Origin: Salinirubellus litoreus
Lineage (GTDB): Archaea; Halobacteriota; Halobacteria; Halobacteriales; Haloarculaceae
NCBI RefSeq assembly: GCF_037335815.1
Contig: NZ_CP147841.1
Coordinates: 3,906,001-3,970,000, forward strand
Reading direction: 5' to 3'
Length of the DNA: 64,000 bases
In this document: piece by piece, positions 16,093 to 24,424 of the stretch
How the letters are laid out: each line of letters opens with the position of its first letter
How positions within the stretch are numbered: the stretch's first letter is position 1
Translations under genes and position numbers: made by a program
Notes under the pieces: model-generated
Databases searched by the model: none
Seen by the model: only the letters and a program-made list of their open reading frames with translations
What the model was told of the DNA's origin: nothing

Positions 16093-17235
16093 ATGGTAAA
16101 CAAGACGACTGCGGACGAGCTGGCGACGATGCTGGAGGAGGACGAACGGTTCACCCTCGTCGACACCCGCCCCGAGGAGAGCTACGAGGCGTGGCACGTC
16201 CCGGGGGCCGAGAACGTCCCGTACGACCCCCAGGAGGGGCTGAGCGAGTCGACGGCCGACCGGGTGGCCGAGCTCGCCGACGGGGGCCCGCTCGTGGCTA
16301 TCTGCGGGAAGGGACTGAGTTCGACCCCGTTCGCGTTCGACCTCGAAGCGCACGGTTTCGAGGAGGTCTCGGTCGTCGAGGGCGGGATGGAGGACTGGAG
16401 CGAGGTGTACGAGGTCGTCCCCATCGAGACCCCCCACGAGGACCTGATGGTGCGCCAGCTACAGCGGCGGGCGAAGGGCTGTCTGGGTTACGTCGTCGGG
16501 TCGCGCGAGGCGAACGAGGCGGCGGTCGTGGACGTCACGCGCCAGGCCGACGAGTTCGCGGTCGCGGCGCAGGCGTCGGGGCTCGCCATCACGCACGTGT
16601 TCGACACGCACGTCCACGCCGATCACGTCTCCGGCGGCCCCGACCTCGCCCGGACCCTCGACGTTCCCTACCACCTCGGTGAGCGGGCCGAGGAGCGCGA
16701 CGTCGAGTACGAGTACGAACCCCTCGCTGACGGCGAGGTCCTCGAGGTCGGCGGCGTCGAGATCGAGGCGCTGGAGACGCCGGGCCACACCACGGAGATG
16801 GTGAGCTACCTCGTCGACGGCGAGTACCTCCTCACCGGCGACACGCTGTTCGTCGACTCCGTGGGGCGGACCGAACTCCAGTTCGGCGAGGCCGACGCCG
16901 AGCGGGGTGCCGAACTGCTGTACGACTCGCTCCAGTCGATCCTCGATCTCCCCGACGACACCACCGTCCTCCCGGGCCACGCCACGGTGTCCGCGGACGG
17001 CCGGTACGAGACCGGCGAGCCCGGCGAGCCGATCGCGGCGCGGCTGGGCGACCTGCGTGAGTCGCTCGACCTCCTCGGGCTGGACAGGGAGGCGTTCGTC
17101 GAGCGCGTGACGTCGGACACCCCCGAGAAGCCCTCCGGCTACGAGACGGTCATCGACGTGAACCGGGGGACGGAGACGGTAGGCGAGGACGAAGCGCGGG
17201 AGCTCGAGACGGGACCGAACAACTGCGCGGCCTGA
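16093..17235 (+). CDS. Rhodanese - metallo-beta-lactamase fusion (persulfide dioxygenase-like)
   Basis: 380 residues. Residues 1-110 are a rhodanese domain with the active loop AICGKGLSS (Cys71). Residues 115-330 are an MBL-fold hydrolase with DTHVHADHVSGG (His173, His175, Asp177, His178), a TPGHTTEM His and a TGDTLFVDSVGR metal-bridging Asp, the pattern of ETHE1-type persulfide dioxygenases. In most fusions the MBL domain comes first; here the rhodanese is N-terminal. Likely role: moving and oxidising persulfide sulfur in the cytoplasm. The C-terminus ends in NNCAA. It stands alone in its own transcript. Confidence 0.88.
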   Translation: MVNKTTADELATMLEEDERFTLVDTRPEESYEAWHVPGAENVPYDPQEGLSESTADRVAELADGGPLVAICGKGLSSTPFAFDLEAHGFEEVSVVEGGMEDWSEVYEVVPIETPHEDLMVRQLQRRAKGCLGYVVGSREANEAAVVDVTRQADEFAVAAQASGLAITHVFDTHVHADHVSGGPDLARTLDVPYHLGERAEERDVEYEYEPLADGEVLEVGGVEIEALETPGHTTEMVSYLVDGEYLLTGDTLFVDSVGRTELQFGEADAERGAELLYDSLQSILDLPDDTTVLPGHATVSADGRYETGEPGEPIAARLGDLRESLDLLGLDREAFVERVTSDTPEKPSGYETVIDVNRGTETVGEDEARELETGPNNCAA

Positions 17236-17304
17236 GCGGTCCCCCCGGATCTCCCGTCCACCGCGAACGCGACCCTTTAGCCGACGGCCCGCCGAGGGGG
17301 ATCG

Positions 17305-17985
17305 ATGCGCGTCCTCAGGGGCCGGGCTACGACTATCGAGGAGGATCGGGCGGTCACGCGTGCGCTCGCCGGCGACGTCGAGGCGAGCGGCGAGCCGACT
17401 GTCCGCGCGTGGACGCCCCACCGACAGGTCGCGTTCGGCCGGCGCGACGCCCGGAGCGACGGGTACGGGCGGGCGAAGCGGGCGGCCGAGGAGCGGGGGT
17501 TCCCGACCCACGAGCGCGACGTTGGGGGACGGGCCGTCGCCTACACCGGGAACACGGCCGCGTTCGTCCGCGTCGAACCCGTCGCGGACGTTCGCGGTGG
17601 AACCGACGAGCGGTACGACCGGATCGTCGCCGAGCTCCGCGGGGCGCTCGCGTCACTCGACGTCGAGGCGTGGGAGGGTGAGCCCTCCGACGCGTTCTGT
17701 CCGGGGGCGCACTCGCTGTCGACGGACGCGGGCAAGGTCGTCGGGGTCGCACAGCGGGTCCGCCAGGGATCTGCCGCAGTCGCCGGTATCGTCCTCGTCC
17801 GGGACCACGACGAGATCGTTCGTGTTCTCGATCCCGTCTACGAGGCGCTCGGGGTCCCCTTCGACCCGGGGAGCGTTGGGAGCGTCGCGACGTCGGGGGG
17901 TCCCGCGGACTCCGAACGGGTGGCCCGGGCGGTGGAGTCGGCGCTCGTGGGCGACCGGGACGCGCGCGTCGAGCGGGTCCGGTAA
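17305..17985 (+). CDS. Lipoate-protein ligase family protein (BPL/LPL fold)
   Basis: 226 residues with the ligase landmarks: VRAWTPHRQVAFGRRD near 35-48, the Gly-rich RDVGGRAVAYTGNTAAF near 75-91 (in true ligases R-R-x-GGG-x-V-x-H), and GKVVGVAQRVRQGSAAVAGI near 145-165 with the catalytic-type Lys. It attaches or transfers lipoyl (or a related acyl) groups to carrier proteins. The C-terminal accessory domain of classical LplA is missing, as usual for archaeal members, which may need a partner or act as octanoyltransferase-like enzymes. It ends 51 bases before pyrC. Confidence 0.82.
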   Translation: MRVLRGRATTIEEDRAVTRALAGDVEASGEPTVRAWTPHRQVAFGRRDARSDGYGRAKRAAEERGFPTHERDVGGRAVAYTGNTAAFVRVEPVADVRGGTDERYDRIVAELRGALASLDVEAWEGEPSDAFCPGAHSLSTDAGKVVGVAQRVRQGSAAVAGIVLVRDHDEIVRVLDPVYEALGVPFDPGSVGSVATSGGPADSERVARAVESALVGDRDARVERVR

Positions 17986-18036
17986 CACCAGCGGATTCCG
18001 GCAGCGGTATACCGCCTCGGCGTAGTCGTCCGCGTA

Positions 18037-19395
18037 ATGCTCATCACGAACGCGGCGCTCGCCGACGGCCGCGAGGCCGACGTGCGGGTGTCCGGCGAGT
18101 CCATCGCCGCCGTGGGCGACCTCGACCCCGAGCGGGAGGAGGACGTCATCGAGGCGGAAGGGAACCTCCTGCTGCCGGGGATGGTCGACGTCCACGTCCA
18201 CTTCCGCGAGCCGGGCCACCCCGACAAGGAGACGTGGTCCTCGGGGTCACAGAGCGCCGCGGCCGGCGGCGTCACCACGGTGGTCGACCAGCCGAACACC
18301 GACCCGCCGACGGTCTCGGGGGAGGCGTTCGACGAGAAGGTCGAACTCGCCGCGCCGTCGTGTGTGGACTACGGCATCAACGGCGGCGTCACGCCCGACT
18401 GGGACCCCGACTCGCTGTTCGACCGCCCGCTGTTCGCGCTCGGTGAGGTGTTCCTCGCCGACTCGACGGGGAACATGGGGATCGAGGCCGACCTGTTCGA
18501 GTCGGCGCTCCGGCGGGCCACCGACGAGGGCGTCACGGTCACCGTCCACGCCGAGGACGCCGATCGGTTCGACGAGAGCGTGCTGCCCAGCAGCACGGGA
18601 AACGCGAGCGGTGACGAGCCGCGAGCGCGCGACCGCGGCGACGAGGACTACGACGCGTGGTCTGCCTACCGCCCCCCCGAGGCCGAACTCGCGGCGATCG
18701 AGCGGGCCTGCGAGGTCGCCGAGGACGTCGGCGCGCGCATCCACGTCGCACACACCTCCACGCCGGAGGGTGCCGACGTCGCGAGCGAGGCCGGAATGTC
18801 CACCGAGGTCACGCCGCACCATCTGTTCCTCTCGCGGGACGATCTCGACGATCTCGGCACCTTCGGTCGGATGAACCCGCCGCTGCGTTCGGAGGAACGC
18901 CGCGAGGCGCTCTGGGAGCGGCTGGTCGACGGCACCGTCGACATCGTCGCGACGGACCACGCCCCACACACCCGACTGGAGAAGGACCGGAGCGTCTGGG
19001 AGGCCCCCTCGGGCGTTCCCGGCGTGGAGACTGCCCTGCCGCTGCTGCTGAACGCGGCCCGCGAGGGCGACATCGGCTACGAGCGGGTCAGGGACGTGAC
19101 GGCCGCCAACCCCGCCGAGCGGTTCGGCCTCGACCGCAAGGGCCGCATCGAGACCGGCCGGGACGCCGACCTCGTCCTCGTCGACCCCGAGTCGGCGCGA
19201 CCCATACACGGCCCGGACCTCCACTCGCGCTGTGGCTGGTCGCCGTTCGAGACCTTCGAGGGCGTGTTCCCCGAGTGGACGATGGTCCGGGGTCGGTTCG
19301 TCTACCACGAGACGGGAACCGGCGCGACCGGAACGGGCGGCCCGGATACGGTCTTCCGCGAGGGCGTGGGGCGGAACGTCAGAGCGTCCGAGTAG
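18037..19395 (+). CDS. pyrC: Dihydroorotase
   Basis: 452 residues, class I dihydroorotase/allantoinase type. Metal-binding landmarks are DVHVHFREPGHPDKE (two His, substrate Arg) near 50-65, an EDA-containing helix (TVHAEDADRFD) where a carboxylated Lys or His acts, HVAHTSTPEG, and TDHAPHTRLEKD with the catalytic Asp near 307. It catalyses the cyclisation of carbamoyl aspartate to dihydroorotate, the third step of pyrimidine synthesis. The archaeal UMP kinase gene pyrH lies at 45497. Allantoinase cannot be formally excluded, but the motif set fits pyrC. Confidence 0.92.
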   Translation: MLITNAALADGREADVRVSGESIAAVGDLDPEREEDVIEAEGNLLLPGMVDVHVHFREPGHPDKETWSSGSQSAAAGGVTTVVDQPNTDPPTVSGEAFDEKVELAAPSCVDYGINGGVTPDWDPDSLFDRPLFALGEVFLADSTGNMGIEADLFESALRRATDEGVTVTVHAEDADRFDESVLPSSTGNASGDEPRARDRGDEDYDAWSAYRPPEAELAAIERACEVAEDVGARIHVAHTSTPEGADVASEAGMSTEVTPHHLFLSRDDLDDLGTFGRMNPPLRSEERREALWERLVDGTVDIVATDHAPHTRLEKDRSVWEAPSGVPGVETALPLLLNAAREGDIGYERVRDVTAANPAERFGLDRKGRIETGRDADLVLVDPESARPIHGPDLHSRCGWSPFETFEGVFPEWTMVRGRFVYHETGTGATGTGGPDTVFREGVGRNVRASE

Positions 19396-19596
19396 GCCGC
19401 CGGGCGATTCGGCGGCAGATCGATGATTCCGATCCCGTGGAGCGATTGCTCCCCCTGGCGTCGTTTCGAGGGAATCCCCGTGGAACGCGTCTGCGAGTAG
19501 AGTGTGAGTGGCTATGAAGCCCCGACAGGGCACGTCCGGCCTCACGAGTCGATGGGGACACAAGAGTCATCACGTCGACGGCCGGATCGGTCACCG

Positions 19597-20754
19597 ATGG
19601 GGTGGCGACGGGCGTTACTCGGGCTCTGTCTGGCCGTACTGGTTCTCCTCGCCGGCTGTACCGCGCCGTTCCCCGGCGGTGTCGATCGGTCCACCGACGA
19701 GAGGAGGGCCACGCCGGGAGAAACCGAGACGGGGACAGTCGCCGAGACGGCGACGGCCGGGACGGGAACGGTGACCGGAGCGGGGACGGTGACCGAAGCG
19801 GGAACGGACGCGGGGTTCGAGACGGGGACCAACAGGGGCACGGGAAGCGCGGGGGTGTCCACGGACCCCTACGGCGGGGAGACGCTCGTCGTCGCGGTCG
19901 AGGACCCGGGGGACGGGTCGCGCGAGTACGCGCCCCTGGTCCATCGGGCGCTCGACTACTGGGAGGCCAACGCCTCGCGATACGCCGGGTACGAGGTCTC
20001 CTATCGGCTCGATCCCGACTCCGCCGACCCCGACGTCGTGGTCTCGGTCGTCGAGCACATCGAGGACTGCGGCTCCGAGGACGACCACTCCGCCGGCTGT
20101 GCACCGCTGATCACTCGACCGGCGGAGTTCTCCCCACCGATCCGCGTCCGCGTGGTCGACGGGCTCTCCGACGAGTCGACCGTCCGGGTACTGATACACG
20201 AGTTCGGCCACACGCTCGGACTCGGACACGACGACGAACCACAGCCGATCATGCAGGCGAGGGGACGACTCGCCACCCTCCCCCGTCAGGACGCCATCAA
20301 CCGGTCGTTCGCGTGGGAGAACCGGACGCTCGCCGTCCACGTCGGCGTCGGCGAGGACGCCGGCGACCGGACGACCGTCGACCGCCAGGTCGCGGAGACG
20401 CTCGCGTACTTCGACCGCGGGGCCGAGGAGACCGTCCCCGAGAACGTGTCGTTCGTCCGGACGGGGAACCGGACGACCGCGGACGTGGTAGTACAGGTCG
20501 GCGGGACGAACCCCTGCGAGCGCGAGACGGGCTCGTGCCGTCGGATCAGGGGTCTCGACCCCGACGCCGACGGGCGACTCGAAACCTACGACCGGCTCGA
20601 GGTGTACGTCGTCGGTCTCGATCCCGAGGCGGTCGGCTGGCACGTCGGCCGCCACCTCGGCTACGCGCTCGGGCTGACCGACGACACCGACTACCCCGAA
20701 CCGCTCCGGACCTCCGCCAGTTACGGGGAGCGCCGGAGCGAGTGGTGGGAGTAG
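19597..20754 (+). CDS. Lipoprotein matrixin-type zinc protease with tandem domain, second copy degenerate
   Basis: 385 residues from ATG 19597, where MGWRR precedes a hydrophobic helix and an LAGC lipobox (Cys21); upstream starts at 19552 and 19504 would put 15-31 polar residues before it. A Thr/Gly/Glu linker (about 30-85) leads to a matrixin domain with the full zinc motif HEFGHTLGLGH (His201, Glu202, His205, His211). The C-terminal half (about 222-385) repeats the same plan (LAVHV..., YFDRGAEETVPENVSF, ADVVVQVGG, LEVYVVGLD) but its zinc site reads GRHLGYALGLTDD, so it is a non-catalytic duplicate. It acts at the outer surface; substrate unknown. Confidence 0.8.
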   Translation: MGWRRALLGLCLAVLVLLAGCTAPFPGGVDRSTDERRATPGETETGTVAETATAGTGTVTGAGTVTEAGTDAGFETGTNRGTGSAGVSTDPYGGETLVVAVEDPGDGSREYAPLVHRALDYWEANASRYAGYEVSYRLDPDSADPDVVVSVVEHIEDCGSEDDHSAGCAPLITRPAEFSPPIRVRVVDGLSDESTVRVLIHEFGHTLGLGHDDEPQPIMQARGRLATLPRQDAINRSFAWENRTLAVHVGVGEDAGDRTTVDRQVAETLAYFDRGAEETVPENVSFVRTGNRTTADVVVQVGGTNPCERETGSCRRIRGLDPDADGRLETYDRLEVYVVGLDPEAVGWHVGRHLGYALGLTDDTDYPEPLRTSASYGERRSEWWE

Positions 20755-20911
20755 CGAGGCGCGAAGCGCCTCGAAAAGACGAGCGGGGAGCGGAGCGACC
20801 CGCGAGTAGCGAGGCCGCAGGGAGCGTCAGCGATCGAGGCCTCGGACCGAACGGCGAACGGAGTGAGCCGTGGACCCGCGAGCGGTAGCGAGGCCGACTG
20901 GAGCGAGCCTC
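20755..20911. repeat. Hairpin train A: variable stems around a conserved 11-base loop
   Basis: It starts with the first base after the matrixin stop codon and ends 8 bases from the convergent gene at 20919. Hairpins seen: 20755-20773 (8-bp stem, GAA loop), 20783-20803 (GCGGG, loop GAGCGGAGCGA, CCCGC), 20851-20871 (ACGGC, loop GAACGGAGTGA, GCCGT) and 20890-20911 (GAGGC, 12-base loop ending GGAGCGA, GCCTC). A longer GAGGCC/GGCCTC pair lies between. The 25 bases 20848-20872 are identical to 47929-47953. Likely a 3'-end structure shared by convergent genes. Confidence 0.75.
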
Positions 20912-20918
20912 CGTACCT

Positions 20919-21332
20919 TCAGCGCCAGAGCGTCGAGACGCGGGCGTTCTCCTTGAGATCGATCCCGGAGTCGGGGACGACCAGCGGGATCCGTGGGAGT
21001 TCGGCCACGCGGAGCGTCGGGTGGAACGCCCCGCGCTCGACCAGTTCGGCCCGCGGTGCGAGCGTCACCGGCTCCCCGGCGTCGAGACGCTCGTTGTGCT
21101 CGAGGAGGTAGATCCCTCCGTCGAGCTCCCACCAGCCGTAGTCGTCGTCCGGATCGCGCTTCTCGGGATCGAGTTCGGTCGTCTCCGCGGGCGTGAGTTC
21201 GCCGCCACCGAAGTCGACCTGCCCCGGTCCGGTCGGCTCGTGGACCGACGCGACGGTCAGGTCCAGCCCCGGGCCCCCGGTCTGTGTCGACTCGTGGACG
21301 ATACCCGACACCGCGTCTACGAGGTCGGACAT
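20919..21332 (-). CDS. dCTP deaminase / dUTPase-fold family protein
   Basis: 137 residues from ATG 21332 (MSDLVDAVSG); an upstream Met at 21359 is less likely. The core has the trimeric dUTPase-fold pattern: DDYGWWELDGGIYLLEHNERL, then PVTLAPRAELVERGAFHPTLRVAELPRIPL, where the strand before HPTLR is the usual subunit-contact motif. This short haloarchaeal version is related to dCTP deaminases but lacks part of the nucleotide-binding C-terminal tail, so it may not be a classic enzyme. Role in keeping dUTP low is inferred. It converges on the matrixin gene through the hairpin train at 20755-20911. Confidence 0.7.
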   Translation of the reverse strand: MSDLVDAVSGIVHESTQTGGPGLDLTVASVHEPTGPGQVDFGGGELTPAETTELDPEKRDPDDDYGWWELDGGIYLLEHNERLDAGEPVTLAPRAELVERGAFHPTLRVAELPRIPLVVPDSGIDLKENARVSTLWR

Positions 21333-21439
21333 GGACGGCCCCACGGACGCGAGGCTCAAGTGTGCTGTCCCGGCTCCACTTTCCGATGTTCCTCCGGTCG
21401 ACGAGCCCCCGACTTTCGCTGTCTCTCGGTATCAGTCGC

Positions 21440-22570
21440 TCACGGCTCCGGTTCCGATCCCTCATTCGGGTCTCCGAACCCGTCTTCCCACCGGAACGTC
21501 CCGTCGCGCTGGACGACTTCGCCGTCGACCTCCAGCCGCGCGTCCTCGCTCACGTCGGTGATCATGTCGACGTGGACGGCCGAGTCGTTGGCCTCCTCCT
21601 CCTGTCCTTCGGGGAAGTTCGACTCGTAGGCCCGGCCCAGCGCCAGGTGGACGGTGTCGCCCATCTTCTCGTCGAAGAGGATGCTGTCGGTGAACCGGTC
21701 GATGCCGCGGTTCATCCCGATGCCGAGTTCGCCCAGCCGTCGAGCGCCCTCGTCGGTCTCGAGGGCCTCGGTCAGCGCCTCCTCGCCCTGTGCGGCCGAG
21801 TGGTCGACCACCTCGCCGCCCTCGAAGGTCAGGTGGACGTCCCGCACCCGACGCGAGCTGATGGTCATCGGGACGTCGAAGTAGACCTCCCCCTCCGTCG
21901 CGTACGGTGCCGTGAACACCTCTCCCGAGGGGAGGTTGTGCGAGTCGTACTCGACGCTCGCCGCCGAGTTCACCGCCACCCGGCCCTCGATCGACATCGT
22001 GAGGTCGGTGTCTTCCTTCACGAGCCGGACCTCGCTCCCCTCGTCGAGTATCTCCTTCATCCTCGTCATCTCCTCGGCCAGCGACTCCCAGTCCCGGAGC
22101 ACGGCCTCGTAGACGAAGTCGCGGTACTCCTCGAACGCCATGCCGGCCTGCTGTGCCCCGGCCCGCGTGGGGTGGACGGTACTCACCCACTTCGTGTCCA
22201 TCCGTGCCTCTCGAATGCCCTGCTGAGCGCGCGCGGCGGCCTGGCGTGTCTCGCCCGGGACGTCCGCCGTCGCGGTGGTGTTGCGCGGCCCCCCCAGAAA
22301 GAGCACCGCGTCGGCGTTCTCGTAGAGCGCGAGTTCGTGGTCCGGATCGGCGTCGAACTCCCCCTCGTGCACCCGGAGGTACGCCCGCGAGAACTCCTCG
22401 GAGGCGTAGGTGGTGAGGGGGTTCGCCCCGCGCTTCCCGAGCTCCTCGGCCACGGCCACCGCGAGGTCGTGAGCGCCCTCGCCGACGGAGACCACGACGT
22501 CCTCGCCGGCCTCGATTCGTGCGCTCCAGTCGACGAGCGTCTCCGCGTGCTCGTGTATCCGGGGATCCAT
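21440..22570 (-). CDS. M29-type leucyl aminopeptidase
   Basis: 376 residues from ATG 22570 (MDPRIHEHAETLVDWS), the family's standard length near 370-410. It has an N-terminal beta-alpha domain and a C-terminal metallopeptidase domain with the M29 metal ligands in order: NLPSGEVFTAP (Glu), LGELGIGMN (Glu), ILFDEKMGDTVHLALG (His) and SAVHVDMITD (His, Asp). It removes N-terminal residues from peptides in the cytoplasm using two Co/Zn ions. A shorter paralogue lies at 26776-27741. It is the only gene of its strand segment; the divergent DUF4385 remnant starts at 22710. Confidence 0.9.
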   Translation of the reverse strand: MDPRIHEHAETLVDWSARIEAGEDVVVSVGEGAHDLAVAVAEELGKRGANPLTTYASEEFSRAYLRVHEGEFDADPDHELALYENADAVLFLGGPRNTTATADVPGETRQAAARAQQGIREARMDTKWVSTVHPTRAGAQQAGMAFEEYRDFVYEAVLRDWESLAEEMTRMKEILDEGSEVRLVKEDTDLTMSIEGRVAVNSAASVEYDSHNLPSGEVFTAPYATEGEVYFDVPMTISSRRVRDVHLTFEGGEVVDHSAAQGEEALTEALETDEGARRLGELGIGMNRGIDRFTDSILFDEKMGDTVHLALGRAYESNFPEGQEEEANDSAVHVDMITDVSEDARLEVDGEVVQRDGTFRWEDGFGDPNEGSEPEP

Positions 22571-22709
22571 ACGCGCGGTTCGGTCGGGTGCCCGATAACG
22601 GTTTGCAGGCCCCCGGCTGAACCGGGGTCGCACTCGGACCGGCCCGCGCGAACCGGCAGGCCAGGCCGGAGCCGACAGGCCGAGACGCTGACGGTGCGAA
22701 CGTCGTTCC

Positions 22710-22969
22710 GTGAGCGACGACTCGGCCCCCGAGTACGACATCGACTTCCGAGCGCATCCCGAGGCGTACGAGGTCGGCCGCGGAGAGCGGGGTGCCTTCA
22801 AGATCCAGCCCTACAAGGACGAGATCCTGCCGCTGTGGGGTGTCGCGACCCTGGACGCCGCCGAGGAAGGCGCGAGATAGCGCCCGTCTACAGGGAGTAC
22901 CTCGACCGGGTACGCGAGGACGACGTCTATCAGCGGATGCGCGAGGAACACGAGGAACGATACGGCTGA
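22710..22969 (+). pseudogene. Broken DUF4385-family gene (frameshift plus probable internal deletion)
   Basis: From GTG 22710 the reading VSDDSAPEYDIDFRAHPEAY then EVGRGERGAFKIQPYKDEIL then PLWG matches the N-terminus of haloarchaeal DUF4385 proteins but stops at TAG 22878-22880 after 56 residues. A second frame (codons in phase with 22871) continues as REIAPVYREYLDRVREDDVY to TGA 22967-22969, matching the family's C-terminal end. The two frames differ by one missing (or two extra) bases. As I recall, intact proteins are about 145 residues; the middle (roughly 60 residues with the MDxARKYLQMGYTRA-type motif) is absent. A frameshift alone cannot restore it. Family from memory; frame break seen directly. 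Confidence 0.68.
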
Positions 22970-23029
22970 CCGACGGTGGTACGGGATCGCCCCGTCGGAT
23001 TCTTGACCGCGGGTCCCGAGACGGGAGAC

Positions 23030-23935
23030 GTGACAGAGGGGAACCTCCGACTCGCGGTCGCCACGGACGCCGAGACGCTCTCTCGCATCCGCGACCCGCT
23101 CGCGGAGCGGGGTATCCACGCCGAGTTCGTCCCGACGGGCGAGCGGACGGTCCCCCTCGATCCGGTGGGCGAGGAGTTCGAGGGGTTCGACGTCGGGTTC
23201 GTCTTCCCGACCCGGATCGCGGAGGGCGGCGTCGTCGACGCGCTGCTCGGCGTGCCGTGGGTGAACGACCGCGAGGCGGTGCTCCGCTCGCGGCACAAGG
23301 CCGAGGCGCTCGCCCGTCTCTCGCGGGCGGGCGTCCCTATCCCGAGGACGGTGATGGTCTCGAACCCCGTCGAGGAGTCCGCCCTCCGGGAGGTCTGGGA
23401 CCGGTTCGACCCGCCGGTGGTGGTCAAGCCCAACTCGACGACCCGCGGCGTGGGCGTGGCGAAGGTGGGGGACCTCGACTCCTTCCTGGGGGTCGTCGAC
23501 TACCTCGATCTGGTCCACGACTACCGTGCCACGGGCGATCGCTCCTTTCTCGTCCAGGAGTTCCTGCCCGACGCGCGGGACTACCGGGTGATGTGCACCG
23601 AGGGGGAGTACGCGGGCGCGGTCGAGCGGCGACTCCCCGACGCCGTCCTCGACTCGGGCGGGTGGAAACACAACGTCCACCGGGGAGCCGAGGCGACGGG
23701 CGTTCGCCCGCCCGCCGAGCACCGCGAGGTGGCCGAGGCGGCGGCGCGGGCGCTCGGGATCCCGTGGCTCGGCGTGGACCTGCTGGTCTCCGGGGAGCGG
23801 GTCGTGGTGAACGAGACGAACGCGCGGCCGACGGTCGACGCGGCGACGAAGTACGAGGACGGGTTCTACGACGGGCTAGCCGGACTGATCCGTGGGACGG
23901 CCGCGGACGGCGGGTCCCGGGACGAGGCGTTCTGA
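23030..23935 (+). CDS. RimK-family ATP-grasp ligase
   Basis: 301 residues from GTG 23030 (TEGNLRLAVATDAETL), where homologues start; an in-frame GTG at 22976 would add an unsupported 18-residue leader. ATP-grasp features are VVVKPNSTTRGVGVAKV (nucleotide loop, about 130-150), FLVQEFLPDARDYRVM, WKHNVHRGA and the metal-binding VVNETNARPTVD at the end. Family members attach glutamate or similar amino acids to protein or small-molecule carboxylates (RimK, LysX, MptN/CofF). Haloarchaea make F420 and tetrahydrofolate with glutamate tails, so a cofactor ligase is possible, but the substrate cannot be read. Confidence 0.82.
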   Translation: MTEGNLRLAVATDAETLSRIRDPLAERGIHAEFVPTGERTVPLDPVGEEFEGFDVGFVFPTRIAEGGVVDALLGVPWVNDREAVLRSRHKAEALARLSRAGVPIPRTVMVSNPVEESALREVWDRFDPPVVVKPNSTTRGVGVAKVGDLDSFLGVVDYLDLVHDYRATGDRSFLVQEFLPDARDYRVMCTEGEYAGAVERRLPDAVLDSGGWKHNVHRGAEATGVRPPAEHREVAEAAARALGIPWLGVDLLVSGERVVVNETNARPTVDAATKYEDGFYDGLAGLIRGTAADGGSRDEAF

Positions 23936-23941
23936 ACCGCG

Positions 23942-24328
23942 CTACCCGAGGCTGATGTTCTTCGAGCTGTCGGCGCGCTCGAGCGTGATCTCGAGGACGC
24001 CGTTGTTGAACGTCGCGCGGGCGGAGTGCTCGTCCACCCGAATCGGCAGGTCGACGCGCTCCTCGTACTCGCGGCGGTCGGTCGCGGCGAGGACGGTCAC
24101 GCGCTTGCCGTCGCACTTGATCTCTATCTCCTCCTTCTCGATACCCGGGAGGTCCCCCACGACCCGTAGCTGGTCGTCCTCTTCGTAGACCGAGAAGTGG
24201 GCATCAGCGCCGAATCCGGTGTCGTCCACCCTGACGTCGGGACTGCGGCCGGTCATCTCATCCATCATCCTCTCGAGCTCGCGGAAGAAGTCCGAGAAGG
24301 GGTCCTCGTCGCGGTCATCACGACGCAT
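23942..24328 (-). CDS. hsp20: Small heat-shock protein, Hsp20/alpha-crystallin family
   Basis: 128 residues from ATG 24328 (MRRDDRDEDPFSDFFREL). The N-terminal FFRELERMM helix, the alpha-crystallin domain (about 40-120) with LPGIEKEEIEIKCDGKRVTV and the conserved NNGVLEITL (the ANGVL motif) define it. These proteins oligomerise and hold unfolded proteins. The C-terminal IxI anchor is replaced by NISLG. It ends 6 bases from the convergent RimK-like gene. An AT-rich CAAAAGG (24352-24358, minus strand CCTTTTG) is a possible TATA region about 25 bases upstream. Confidence 0.93.
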   Translation of the reverse strand: MRRDDRDEDPFSDFFRELERMMDEMTGRSPDVRVDDTGFGADAHFSVYEEDDQLRVVGDLPGIEKEEIEIKCDGKRVTVLAATDRREYEERVDLPIRVDEHSARATFNNGVLEITLERADSSKNISLG

Positions 24329-24424
24329 ACGCGGTGGTATGCCCGACCATGTCAAAAGGCTTCTGACCCCGTCAAGCTCCGACCCGGTCGGCACCGGGTG
24401 GGGACTCCCCCGCCGCGTGTGCCG

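Noticed and set aside
20755..20911. CRISPR-like array
   Set aside because: Repeated units are hairpins of unequal spacing without unique spacers of constant length; no cas genes in the window.
22976..23029. GTG at 22976 as start for the RimK-like ligase
   Set aside because: It would add an 18-residue leader not expected in the family; GTG at 23030 places the conserved LRLAVATDAET at the start.
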